From: Dyella choica
Lineage (GTDB): Bacteria; Pseudomonadota; Gammaproteobacteria; Xanthomonadales; Rhodanobacteraceae
Length of the DNA stretch: 64,000 nucleotides
NCBI RefSeq assembly: GCF_003977665.1
Contig: NZ_RYYV01000012.1
Span: 62,001-126,000, forward strand
Direction: 5' to 3'
Of the stretch, positions 26,443 to 34,671 are shown one piece after another (the first letter of the stretch is position 1; each line of letters begins with the position of its first letter). A program made the position numbers and the translations under genes. Under the pieces are notes generated by a model, which saw nothing but the letters and a program-made list of their open reading frames with translations, had not been told where the DNA came from and did no database searches.

Positions 26443-27804
26443 GTGTCACCCGCGCATGCTAGTCTTGCGCGGCCCCCCGCTGGAAGCCGACCGGTGCGTT
26501 TGCCGTCCCCCGATTCCCCACGCCAGGACGCCACGCCGACGGTGTCCGCACTGGCGTTCTTTTTCCTGCTGACCTCTTACTACATCATCCGCCCGGTGCG
26601 CGATCAGCTTGGCGGGGCGGTGGGTTCCTCGCAGCTGCCGCTGTTCTATCTCGCGACCTTTGTGGCCATGTTGCTGCTGACGCCGGTGTTCGGCATGCTG
26701 GTGGCGCGGTTCCCGCGGCGGCGCCTGCTGGGCTGGAGCTACAGCTTCTTCATCGTCTGCCTGCTGGCGTTTATTCCAGCGTTCCTGGCGCAGGACCGCA
26801 TCGGTGCGCGGGCCCTGGGCGTGGTGTTCTATATCTGGGGCAGCGTGTTCAACCTGTTCGTGGTGTCGCTGTTCTGGAGCTTCATGGCGGATGTCTTCGA
26901 CAGCCGGCGTGCGCGCGAAGTGTTTTCGTTGATAGCGCTCGGAGGCATGGCCGGTGCGATATTCGGTCCGTTGATTACCAGCACGCTGGTTGGCCTGATC
27001 GGAGTTGCGCCGTTGCTGCTGGTGTCGGCGCTGATGCTCGGTTTTGCCGCGCTGCTGCTGCTGCATATTTCCGTACTGCGGGCGGAAGACGGAGGCACTG
27101 ATCAACCGATTGGCGGCTCGCTTTGGGCTGGCGTGCGGGAGCTGTGGTCGCGTCCTTTCTTGCGCTACATGGCCATTCTGATGCTGCTCGGCGACGGTAT
27201 CGGCACGCTTGCTTATGCACTGGTGGCCGATTACGCCAAGGTACATCTGGCGTCGATCACGACGCGAACAGCGTTCTACGCGCACATCGATCTGGCAGTA
27301 AATTTGCTCGGGGCGCTGTTGCAACTCACGCTGTCGCCGTGGTTGCTGATGCGTCGTGGCGCTGTGTGGGCGCTCGTGTTGCCGCAGGTGGTGAATTTCG
27401 GCCTGCTGATCGTGGTGGTGATGGGCGGTCACGCGCAGGTAAGCGTGCTGGGCTATAGCGTACCGTTGCTGGTACTGATGATGGTGGGCACGCGCGGCTT
27501 CATGTACGGCATGACCAAACCGGCCAGCGATGCGCTCTACACGCGAGTACCGCGTGAGACCCGCTACAAGGGCAAGAACTTCGTGGAAACGGCGGTGTGG
27601 CGATTCGGTGACGTGGTGATCACCAGCGGTATCAGCAGCCTGGTAAAGCTAGGTATCGGCGTTAGCAGCATTGCGCTGGTCGGCGTAGGAGCTGCTTCGT
27701 TGGCGGCCTGGGTGGCGCGCAAAGCGGCTACCTCGCCGGATCTGGCGCCGGAGACCAAGGCCGGGACGGGCGAACAGGGAGCGGGGAACGAAAGCCTTGT
27801 TTGA
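26443..27804 (+). CDS. Membrane transporter of the NTP/NDP exchange (ATP/ADP translocase-like) / MFS type
   Basis: A 453-residue protein with twelve or so hydrophobic helices from residue 33 on. The first helix carries FFLLTSYYIIRPVRDQLGG, the pattern found in bacterial relatives of the plastid/rickettsial ATP-ADP translocases; other marks are SLFWSFMADVFDSRRAREVF and YGMTKPASDALYTRVPRETR followed by YKGKNFVETAVWRFGD. Free-living bacteria carry such proteins without proven nucleotide exchange, so the substrate is open. The start is a GTG at 26443 with AGGGAAG 6-12 bases upstream. That ribosome binding site lies inside the direct repeat at the edge of the composite hairpin element, so the element contributes to this gene's translation start. 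Confidence 0.82.
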   Translation: MSPAHASLARPPAGSRPVRLPSPDSPRQDATPTVSALAFFFLLTSYYIIRPVRDQLGGAVGSSQLPLFYLATFVAMLLLTPVFGMLVARFPRRRLLGWSYSFFIVCLLAFIPAFLAQDRIGARALGVVFYIWGSVFNLFVVSLFWSFMADVFDSRRAREVFSLIALGGMAGAIFGPLITSTLVGLIGVAPLLLVSALMLGFAALLLLHISVLRAEDGGTDQPIGGSLWAGVRELWSRPFLRYMAILMLLGDGIGTLAYALVADYAKVHLASITTRTAFYAHIDLAVNLLGALLQLTLSPWLLMRRGAVWALVLPQVVNFGLLIVVVMGGHAQVSVLGYSVPLLVLMMVGTRGFMYGMTKPASDALYTRVPRETRYKGKNFVETAVWRFGDVVITSGISSLVKLGIGVSSIALVGVGAASLAAWVARKAATSPDLAPETKAGTGEQGAGNESLV

Positions 27805-27884
27805 TCGTTAGGGATGCCCTGATCCATTCCACGTACCCGTCACCAGGAATAGATCAGCGCATCCCCAGGGTTGCCCGTTTCGAT

Positions 27885-28313
27885 TCAGCTCGTAATGTAA
27901 CGCTGCAACTGTTCGATCTGTTCTGCCTGCGCACTGATCACCTCCATGACCAGGTCGCCGATCGAGATCACGCCCATTACTCGGTGGCCTTGTACGACCG
28001 GCAAGTGACGTACGCGGCTGTCGGTGCACATGCGCATGCAATCGAACACATCGGTGTCCGGGGTTACGGTCAGCACCGGGCTGCTCATGATCTCCGACAC
28101 GGGTGTCTGTGCCGATGAGCGGCCCTGCAAAATGACTTTGCGCGCGTAGTCGCGTTCGGAAATGATGCCCACGAGTTGTTCGCCGCGCATCACCAGCAAA
28201 GCGCCGACGCGCCGTTCTGCCATGTGTTTGATCGCTTCCAGTACCGGTGCTTCCGGCGCGATCGCGTAGATGTCGTTGCCTTTCCTGTCCAGCAAATGCT
28301 TGACCTGACGCAT
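27885..28313 (-). CDS. CBS-domain-pair protein
   Basis: A 142-residue protein consisting of two CBS domains: IYAIAPEAPVLEAIKHMAER with GIISERDYARKV, and VLTVTPDTDVFDCMRMC with GVISIGDLVMEVI. Stand-alone CBS pairs bind adenosine nucleotides and usually act as energy or ligand sensors for a partner. The partner is not evident. It follows the GtrB-like gene by 43 bases on the same strand, probably in one transcript, though the functions are not obviously linked. Confidence 0.92.
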   Translation of the reverse strand: MRQVKHLLDRKGNDIYAIAPEAPVLEAIKHMAERRVGALLVMRGEQLVGIISERDYARKVILQGRSSAQTPVSEIMSSPVLTVTPDTDVFDCMRMCTDSRVRHLPVVQGHRVMGVISIGDLVMEVISAQAEQIEQLQRYITS

Positions 28314-28356
28314 CAGACCTCCCCGGCGGCCGTAGCAATGGCCGCGTGAGACCAGT

Positions 28357-29322
28357 TTAGCGCGGTGGCGTTGCCCCGGCGTGAACTAGGGATGCGGCCG
28401 GAAGGTGCTCTTCCTCGATGAAGTACAGCGGCCGCTGCTTGGTCTCGTTGTAATTTCGGCCCAGGTATTCGCCGATTACGCCCAGTGCCAGCAGCTGGAT
28501 ACCGCCCAGGAACAGGACCACCACCATCAGGCTTGGATAGCCCGGCACCGGATCGCCCCGCAGCAGCGCCTTCAGCAGCACCTTCAGCCCGAACAGGAAT
28601 GCCAGTACGGATGCACCGAGCCCGGTCCAGGTAGCAAGCTTCAACGGCGCGCTGGAGAACGAAGTAATGCCTTCGACGGCGAGCTGGGTGAGGCGCCAGT
28701 AGTTCCACTTGGTCTTGCCCGCCAGGCGTGGGTCGCGCAGGTACTTCACCGCGGTCTGGCGATAGCCGATCCAGGCGAACAGGCCCTTCATGAAGCGCTG
28801 CCGTTCGCGCAGTTGCGCCAGTGCTTTCAGCGCGCGGCGCGAAAGCAGCCGGAAATCACCCGTATCGCGCGGTACGGCGACGTCCGAGAGCATTTCCATC
28901 GTGCGATAGAACGCCGCCGAGGTGAATCGTTTCAAGCCGGTCTCCCCCGCGCGCGCCGCACGGGTGGCGTAGACCACGTCGTAGCCGGCCTGCCATTGGT
29001 CGACCAGCTGCGGGATGACCTCGGGCGGATCCTGCAGGTCGGCGTCGATCACCACGGCAGCATCCGCATCGACATGATCCAATCCGGCGGTCAACGCCGC
29101 TTCCTTGCCGAAATTGCGCGACAGTTTTAGCGTGCCTACGCGCGGATCGGCGGCCGCCAATGCCTGCATGATGGTCCAGGTGTCATCGCCGCTGCCGTCG
29201 TCCACGTACAGGACGTCGCTCACCAGCGGAAGCTGGTCCAGCACCTTGGAAAGCCGTTCATGAAAGGCGGCAAGCACGGCCGATTCGTTGTAAGCGGGAA
29301 CGACAACAGTGAGTCGCGGCAT
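28357..29322 (-). CDS. Family 2 glycosyltransferase, GtrB/ArnC-like, with two C-terminal membrane helices
   Basis: A 321-residue polyprenyl-phosphate glycosyltransferase type enzyme: VVVPAYNESAVLAAFHERL, YVDDGSGDDTW, LSRNFGKEAALTAGLDH, VIDADLQDPPEVI, DTGDFRLLSRRAL and a KTKWNYWRL segment before two helices at about 228-255 and 266-290. It carries the canonical DADLQDPPE, unlike the enzyme at 3335-4255. No GtrA or GT-C gene is adjacent, so the acceptor system must lie elsewhere. It would load a sugar onto undecaprenyl phosphate for envelope glycan modification. Confidence 0.9.
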   Translation of the reverse strand: MPRLTVVVPAYNESAVLAAFHERLSKVLDQLPLVSDVLYVDDGSGDDTWTIMQALAAADPRVGTLKLSRNFGKEAALTAGLDHVDADAAVVIDADLQDPPEVIPQLVDQWQAGYDVVYATRAARAGETGLKRFTSAAFYRTMEMLSDVAVPRDTGDFRLLSRRALKALAQLRERQRFMKGLFAWIGYRQTAVKYLRDPRLAGKTKWNYWRLTQLAVEGITSFSSAPLKLATWTGLGASVLAFLFGLKVLLKALLRGDPVPGYPSLMVVVLFLGGIQLLALGVIGEYLGRNYNETKQRPLYFIEEEHLPAASLVHAGATPPR

Positions 29323-29371
29323 GCCGGATATCCATAGCTTCTAGCGGGCAGACGGTGAAGTGTAAAGGGTG

Positions 29372-29465
29372 CCTAAGGAACATCTGAATAATTTCAGAGG
29401 TTCCGCGGGCCAAGGAAGGCCCGCCGCAAATCAGGCGCGTAAGCGCTTGATTTGGCATCCCTAAG
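29372..29465. repeat. Composite multi-hairpin repeat, copy B (short form)
   Basis: Three hairpins: GGAAC-a-TCTGAA/TTCAGA-g-GTTCC (29377-29404), GCGGGCC/GGCCCGC (29405-29424), and CAAATCA with GCGC/GCGC then TGATTTG (29427-29454). The tail is CATCC (29456-29460), and CCTAAG occurs at both ends. The fourth and fifth hairpins of the long form are missing. It lies between mtgA and the GtrB-like gene. Confidence 0.75.
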
Positions 29466-29493
29466 CTTGCGTAGTTTAATGTCGGGATATGTC

Positions 29494-30240
29494 CTAATGT
29501 CGTCGCGCAGTACGCGTGTTGCCTGGGGGGCGCCGGCTTTCCAGGTAGGCCGGACCGCCCAACTGGGTGACTTGCTGTTCGATCCAGTGCGCGCGTTCGA
29601 GTACATAGCCGCTTGGGCGGTCGACATGGAAGCGGTCCGGATTGGGCAGCACGGCGGCCAGCCGCGCCGCCTGGCCGGGGCTTAGCTGCGCAGGCGATGC
29701 GTGGAAAAAAGTTTCGCTGGCCGAACCCACGCCGTAAATGCCGTCGCCAAACTGGGCGACGTTCATGTACACCTCCAGGATGCGCTGCTTCGACCAGGTC
29801 AGTTCCAGCAGTACCGTGAAGTAGGCTTCCAGGCCCTTACGCATGAAGCTGCGGCCATTCCACAGGAACAGGTTCTTGGCCGTCTGCTGGCTGATCGTGC
29901 TGGCGCCGCGTAAGCGCTTGCCGTCATCCGCCGCGTCGATCGCGTTCTGGATCGAACCGAAGTCGAAGCCGTGGTGGAACGGAAATTTCTGGTCTTCGCC
30001 GGCCACCATTGCGATCGGCGCCCACGCCGAAATACGCGACCACGGCACCCAGTGCTGGCGTAGCCGGAAATCCTTTTCACCAAGGACCCAGGCATGCAAC
30101 TGGCGCTCCATCATCACCGCCGAGGTCCAGGGTGGCACGAAACGCAAGACCAGCACCACGAACCAGCTCAGGGCCACCCATGACAGGACTACGATACCGG
30201 CGTAACGCAACAGGCGGCGAAAAAGCGGAAGATGCGGCAT
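29494..30240 (-). CDS. mtgA: Monofunctional biosynthetic peptidoglycan transglycosylase
   Basis: Inner-membrane GT51 enzyme that polymerises lipid II into glycan strands without a transpeptidase domain. The 248-residue protein from the ATG at 30240 has one N-terminal membrane anchor (GIVVLSWVALSWFVVLVL, about residues 14-31). The GT51 motifs are present: EDQKFPFHHGFDF with the catalytic glutamate, GASTISQQTAKNLFLW, RKGLEAYFTVLLELTWSKQR and EVYMNVAQFGDGIYGV. An upstream in-frame TTG at 30255 would add five residues. It is flanked by composite hairpin repeats on both sides. Confidence 0.95.
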   Translation of the reverse strand: MPHLPLFRRLLRYAGIVVLSWVALSWFVVLVLRFVPPWTSAVMMERQLHAWVLGEKDFRLRQHWVPWSRISAWAPIAMVAGEDQKFPFHHGFDFGSIQNAIDAADDGKRLRGASTISQQTAKNLFLWNGRSFMRKGLEAYFTVLLELTWSKQRILEVYMNVAQFGDGIYGVGSASETFFHASPAQLSPGQAARLAAVLPNPDRFHVDRPSGYVLERAHWIEQQVTQLGGPAYLESRRPPGNTRTARRH

Positions 30241-30275
30241 GGTGTCGACGGCCAAGGAAAGCCGGTGGATTATAA

Positions 30276-30432
30276 GGATGGTCTGAAAAAGTCCGTCACG
30301 GCCTTTTTCAGACGCGCTTAAGTTCGGTACACGCCCGGACTTAAACTACGCCAGATCAGGCACTTGCGTGCCTGATCTGCGGCGTGCCGTCCCTGGCCCG
30401 GGGAAACTTCGAGCTTATTCAGAGTTTCCTTA
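30276..30432. repeat. Composite multi-hairpin repeat, copy C (inverted orientation)
   Basis: Read on the minus strand it has the same order as copy A. On the plus strand: GGATG tail complement (30276-30280), GTCTGAAAAAG/CTTTTTCAGAC (30281-30313), TTAAGT/ACTTAA around the complement of CGGGCGTGTACCG (30318-30344), CTAC (30346-30349), a perfect 12-bp stem CAGATCAGGCAC/GTGCCTGATCTG (30352-30379), a degenerate second hairpin, and GGAAACT/AGTTTCC (30402-30429). TAAGGA and TCCTTA stand at the two ends. It occupies most of the divergent gap between mtgA and hslO. Confidence 0.78.
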
Positions 30433-30515
30433 AAAAAGCTGCCACAGGCCGGCCATTGTTCATGCCGACGCCAGTCCCCATGTCCAAATCTTTGCGTTTT
30501 ATGAGGTAGTCCTAC

Positions 30516-31412
30516 GTGGAAACCGTGCTTGCCGAGGATGTGCTCCATCGCTTTGTGCTGGAACGTGCCGGCGTCCGGGGCGTGATCGTGCGGCTGGGTG
30601 CCGCTTGGCGTGAGGTTGCCGGCCGCGCCGACTATCCTGCGCCGCTGCTGGATCTGCTGGGGCAGACGCTGGCGGCCAGTGCGCTGTTGACCGGCAATAT
30701 CAAGTTCGAAGGTGCGCTGTCGGTCGAATTGAAGAGCCAGGGCGTCTTGCGCCTGCTGTTCGCCGAATGCACCGATGCCGGACGCCTGCGTGGCCTGGCG
30801 CGCTGGAGCGCCGAGGAACTGCCCGAAATGCTCTCGTTGAGCGAATTGCCGCAAGCCATCATGGCCATCACCATCGGCCAGGCGGACCGCGGGCAGCGTT
30901 ATCAAGGACTGGTCGATCTGCGCCACCCGGATCTGGCAGGGGCGCTGGAGAACTATTTCCAGCAGTCCGAGCAGTTGCCGGCCCGTTTCGTACTGGCTGC
31001 GAATGGGCAGCACGCTGTAGGGCTGATGTTGCAGAAGCTGCCGGGCGAGGGTGGTCACGACGCGCAGCAGGACGAAGATGGCTGGCCGCGCGTGGAGCAC
31101 CTCACTGCGACCTTGGGGCGTGACGAGCTGCTGAGCACGCCGCCGGAGCAATTGCTCTATCGCCTGTACCACGAGGAAACCGTGCGCCTGTTCAAGCCAC
31201 GCCCATTGGCGTTCGGCTGCAGCTGCTCGCGCGAGCGGGTGGAAGCCATGCTGCGATCGCTGGGGCGCGAGGAGATCGAGGCGACGCTTGAGACCCAGCA
31301 AGGCACTATCGAGGTTACCTGCGAGTTCTGCGCACGCACGTACCATTTTGACCGCGTGGATGCGGAACACTTGTTGAGTGGCGGAGCGGCGGCGAATTCG
31401 ACGGTGCAATGA
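30516..31412 (+). CDS. hslO: Hsp33 redox-regulated holdase chaperone
   Basis: Cytoplasmic chaperone activated by oxidation and unfolding. The GTG at 30516 is preceded by GAGGT at a good distance and gives a 298-residue protein of usual length. The zinc-binding redox switch at the C-terminus is complete: FGCSCSRERVEAML supplies C-x-C and VTCEFCARTYHF supplies C-x-x-C. The N-terminal domain has the family's LGQTLAASALLTGNIKFEG and QLPARFVLAANG. It stands alone between a composite repeat and a REP pair. Confidence 0.97.
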   Translation: METVLAEDVLHRFVLERAGVRGVIVRLGAAWREVAGRADYPAPLLDLLGQTLAASALLTGNIKFEGALSVELKSQGVLRLLFAECTDAGRLRGLARWSAEELPEMLSLSELPQAIMAITIGQADRGQRYQGLVDLRHPDLAGALENYFQQSEQLPARFVLAANGQHAVGLMLQKLPGEGGHDAQQDEDGWPRVEHLTATLGRDELLSTPPEQLLYRLYHEETVRLFKPRPLAFGCSCSRERVEAMLRSLGREEIEATLETQQGTIEVTCEFCARTYHFDRVDAEHLLSGGAAANSTVQ

Positions 31413-31424
31413 GGGGCTCTACGT

Positions 31425-31441
31425 ACCTCACGTTTTGAGGT
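31425..31441 (+). terminator. Small hairpin after hslO
   Basis: ACCTCA/TGAGGT with a 5-base loop containing TTTT, flanked by TACG and CGTA that extend the pairing. It is weak but sits 13 bases after the hslO stop. Confidence 0.4.
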
Positions 31442-31445
31442 CTAC

Positions 31446-31519
31446 GTAGGCTGGGATGACAATCCCAGCATCGCTCGCGCCGAATGCATGGCCATGCTGG
31501 GATTAGCATCCCAGCCTAC
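31446..31519. repeat. Paired REP element, GTAG type (copy 2), overlapping a stop codon
   Basis: Same design as 23069-23141: GTAG-GCTGGGAT-gaca-ATCCCAGC at the left and GCTGGGAT-tagc-ATCCCAGC-CTAC at the right. The right end (CTA at 31516-31518) is the TAG stop codon of the GGDEF-EAL gene read on the minus strand, so the element has supplied the last codon of that protein. Confidence 0.85.
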
Positions 31520-34383
31520 TTCACCCATACTTCGGCTGGCCGCGGCTCGGCAAACAGGAAGCCCTGTCCAAAGCGGCATCCGATATGCCGCAATACCTGC
31601 CGTTGCGCATCATCCTCGATGCCTTCGGCGATCACCTGCATCTGCAACGAATCGGCAAGCACCTGGATGGCGCGCACCACCGGCACGCTGTGGCTGTTGG
31701 CTTTGGCCAGTTCGGTGATGAAGCTGCGATCGATCTTCAAGGTTTCGATCGGATACTGGTGCAGATAGCTCAGCGAAGAATAGCCGGTGCCGAAATCGTC
31801 GAGCGCAATGCTCACGCCATGCTGGCGCAGGTTGTCAAGCATGCGTTTGACTTGGGCGGGATTTTCCAGCAGCGTGCGCTCGGTCACCTCGATGCGCAGC
31901 GAGCGAGGATTGACGCGATGCGCGCTCATCAAGTTGAGCAGGCGGTCGTCCAGATCGGACTGGCGGAAATGGCGGCCCGACACGTTGAGGCTGACGAATC
32001 CTTCGGCGCCTGCCAGCGTGCCTGCTTGCGAAGCGATCTGTTCAAAGATCTGCCAGTCGATGCTCTCCGCGCTGCCGTTTTCTTCGGCCACGGCGAGGAA
32101 GTCGCCCGGGGCCAGCAATCCGCGCACCGGGTGGCGCCAGCGCAGCAATGCTTCGTAGCCGACGGTGCGACCGTCCTCCAGCGATACGATGGGCTGATAG
32201 AAAGGTACGAATTCATTGCGGCTTAACGCGCGGCGCAAGTCGCCTTCCATTTCCAGCAGCGACAGCACTTCGCGGCGCAGGCGGTCGTCGAACACCGCGG
32301 CGCGATGACGGCCTTCGTCCTTGGCGCGATACATGGCGGCATCCGCGTCGCGCAACAATTCTTCCGGCTGTTGATAGTGCGGGCCGGGCAGCGCGATGCC
32401 GACCGAGGCAGAGGTGAAAATCTCCTTGACGCCCAAGCGGAACGGCACGTGCAATTCCGCAATGATACGCTCGGCGACCACGCGGGCCTTGCCGGCGTCG
32501 CTGATGCCTTCCAGCAGAACGGCGAACTCGTCGCCGCCCAGGCGCGCGACCAGGTCGCGCGTCTTGAGGCAGGCCCGGATACGGCTGCCGGCCTGGAACA
32601 GCAGGTCATCGCCGATCAGGTGGCCGACCGAATCGTTGATGACTTTGAACCGATCCAGGTCGATGAACAGCACCGCGAACAGCTTGTTTGGATCGGCGTG
32701 ATACGCCTGGAGCGCCTGGCCCAGTCGCTGTAGCAGCAACGTACGGTTGGGCAGGCCGGTCAGCGAATCGTGCAGGGTTTCGTACATCAGCCTGCGCTCG
32801 ACGCGTTCGCGCTCGGCGATCTGCTCGCGCAAGTCGCGGTTGGCCAGCGCCAGCGCGCGCGTGCGTTCGGTAACGCGGCGCTCCAGATTGATGTAGGCCT
32901 GCTTCAGCGATTCGCTGGTCTGTTTGCGTTGCAGCGCGTTCGCGATGTGGTAGCTGACGAAAGTGAGCAGTTCCTGGTCGCGTGCGTCATAAATGTGCTT
33001 GGGTGAGTAGCTTTGCACGGCGAGCACGCCTTTGACGCGGTCGTCCCATACCAGCGGCACGCCCAGCCAGCACACCGATTTCGCCCCCATTTCCACGCAT
33101 TCGCCCGTAGAGGCCAGGCGCTCGAAGGTCTGGCTGTCGGCCAGCAAAGGCTTACCGTACTTGAGCACGTATTCGGTGGCGCCGTTGGCCACTGGCCGCG
33201 ACGTGCGGCCTGTATCGAGTTCGTCCACCGAGTAGGGAAAGCTGATGTTCTGGCCGCTTTCGTCCAGCAACGCGATGTAGAAGTTGCGCGCGTAAAGCAA
33301 GCCGCCGACCACGCGATGGACGGCGGCATAGAAGTTCTGCTGGCTTTCTGGCGCGCTGGCCAGCTCCGCAATGCGGAACAGCGCGGACTGCAGGCGCTCG
33401 CCGCGCTGGCGCTGTAGCACCTGCTGGCGCAACACGCGATTGGTGGCGCGCAGCGCCGCGGTGCGATCGGCCACGCGCCGCTCCAGTTCGGCGTGCGCCT
33501 CGCGGCGCTCCAGCGCGGTTTGCATATGCTGCGCGACGTAGTTGAGCAGGTCGCGATCGTGATGCGTGTAGTGCGTGTCGGACCGATAGCTCTGTACCAC
33601 GATGCCGCCCACTGCCTGGCTGCCGCGCAGGAGCGGTACGCCCAGCCAGTGTTCGCATGCCGGTCCGACCAGCATGAAGCGCCCTTCGAGCTGACGTGCC
33701 AGCTCCTCTACCGAACCCATGATCGGTTGGGCGCCCTGCAGCAGGTTCCAGGTCAGGCTGTAGCGCATGTCCTGCAGAGGATAGCTTTCGTCCGGTGCAG
33801 GCGGCTTCTGATCGACCGTGTCCACATAATACTGGAAGCGCACGCTGTCGCTGCCCGGGTCATACAGGAAGATGTAGAAGTTCTCGGCATACATCAGCAT
33901 GCCGACAATGGAATGCAGCGACTGCATCATCTCGGTCATGTTGTGCGTGGTAGCTGCCAGCTCGGCAATGGCGTACAACGCGCGCTGCAGGCGTTCGGCC
34001 ATGGCCAGGCGCGAGATGGATTCGTAAAGCCGGCCGGTTTCGCTGAGTTGCCGCAGGCGAATGCCGGCCAGGCGACCCAGCCAGGCCAGTTCGGCGCCGG
34101 CCTCCTGGCCGGGCACGATGTCACCTTCCCAGACCAGCATCTGCAGGGTTTGCGGGTCGATGGCCAGGTTGAGCCGGCCCGGCTCCGAGCTGCTGTCCGC
34201 CTCAGGCGGCAGCCAGTGCAGGGTCCCTTGCAGTCCCAGCCGGTTCAGCGCTGTCTCGCAAATCTCCAAGACGCCGTCCGCATCTGCTGCCCGGAACAGC
34301 CGTTCCAGCATCTCACGCAGGGTCGCCGGCAGAATTCCACCGGGAGCTGGCGCAAGATTGCGGCTTTCTGGCACTGAACTCAT
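31516..34383 (-). CDS. GAF-GAF-GGDEF-EAL cyclic-di-GMP signalling protein
   Basis: A 955-residue cytoplasmic protein. Two GAF sensory domains (about 140-295 and 335-490) are each followed by a short coiled coil with ERRVADRTAAL and ERRVTERTRAL. The GGDEF domain (about 530-690) has an intact RLGGDEFAVLL at 614-624 but KTRD where an inhibitory RxxD site would be. The EAL domain (about 715-950) has YEALLRW, DDFGTGYSS and AEGIED, so both synthase and phosphodiesterase sites look usable. Which one dominates cannot be told. No membrane segment or signal peptide is visible, so its input is probably a small cytoplasmic ligand bound by GAF. The stop codon is contributed by a REP element. Confidence 0.93.
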   Translation of the reverse strand: MSSVPESRNLAPAPGGILPATLREMLERLFRAADADGVLEICETALNRLGLQGTLHWLPPEADSSSEPGRLNLAIDPQTLQMLVWEGDIVPGQEAGAELAWLGRLAGIRLRQLSETGRLYESISRLAMAERLQRALYAIAELAATTHNMTEMMQSLHSIVGMLMYAENFYIFLYDPGSDSVRFQYYVDTVDQKPPAPDESYPLQDMRYSLTWNLLQGAQPIMGSVEELARQLEGRFMLVGPACEHWLGVPLLRGSQAVGGIVVQSYRSDTHYTHHDRDLLNYVAQHMQTALERREAHAELERRVADRTAALRATNRVLRQQVLQRQRGERLQSALFRIAELASAPESQQNFYAAVHRVVGGLLYARNFYIALLDESGQNISFPYSVDELDTGRTSRPVANGATEYVLKYGKPLLADSQTFERLASTGECVEMGAKSVCWLGVPLVWDDRVKGVLAVQSYSPKHIYDARDQELLTFVSYHIANALQRKQTSESLKQAYINLERRVTERTRALALANRDLREQIAERERVERRLMYETLHDSLTGLPNRTLLLQRLGQALQAYHADPNKLFAVLFIDLDRFKVINDSVGHLIGDDLLFQAGSRIRACLKTRDLVARLGGDEFAVLLEGISDAGKARVVAERIIAELHVPFRLGVKEIFTSASVGIALPGPHYQQPEELLRDADAAMYRAKDEGRHRAAVFDDRLRREVLSLLEMEGDLRRALSRNEFVPFYQPIVSLEDGRTVGYEALLRWRHPVRGLLAPGDFLAVAEENGSAESIDWQIFEQIASQAGTLAGAEGFVSLNVSGRHFRQSDLDDRLLNLMSAHRVNPRSLRIEVTERTLLENPAQVKRMLDNLRQHGVSIALDDFGTGYSSLSYLHQYPIETLKIDRSFITELAKANSHSVPVVRAIQVLADSLQMQVIAEGIEDDAQRQVLRHIGCRFGQGFLFAEPRPAEVWVK

Positions 34384-34671
34384 GACCTGTGAGCGGGTCC
34401 ATGTGCGGTACGTCGGGTGACTATATCTCGTGAAGATACCGTCATGTGGCGGTGCCCATGGCTTTCACCCATCTGGCTGGCGAGATGGCCTTTGCCAAGC
34501 ATCCCTCGTGCCAGCAAGTCTTTGTTTCGTGAATCCGTTTTTGGCGACCCCGGCACGGAAAACCTCCCTTTCCAGGGTGTTAGTAAAAAGTAAAGCAAGG
34601 TATACTGAACCAACGGGAGTCCGGAGTCGATCGAAAGAAACGGACGGGGTTATCAAGGGTTTCGAACTTTC
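34384..34671. promoter_or_regulatory. Divergent intergenic region with a structured leader on the minus strand
   Basis: Read towards the GGDEF-EAL gene, 34495-34415 can fold: CCATCT/AGATGG (34469-34488), GGGTGA paired with TCACCC (34465-34470 with 34415-34420), and TATCT/AGATA (34424-34438). On the plus strand TATACT at 34601-34606 is a good -10 box for the gene at 34672, with a leader of about 65 bases. No riboswitch class could be assigned. Confidence 0.4.

Noticed and set aside
34415-34495. Calling the leader a c-di-GMP-I riboswitch
   Set aside because: Only short stretches resemble the class. The GNRA loop, its receptor and the conserved CGCAAAGCC are absent, so it is kept as a finding only.
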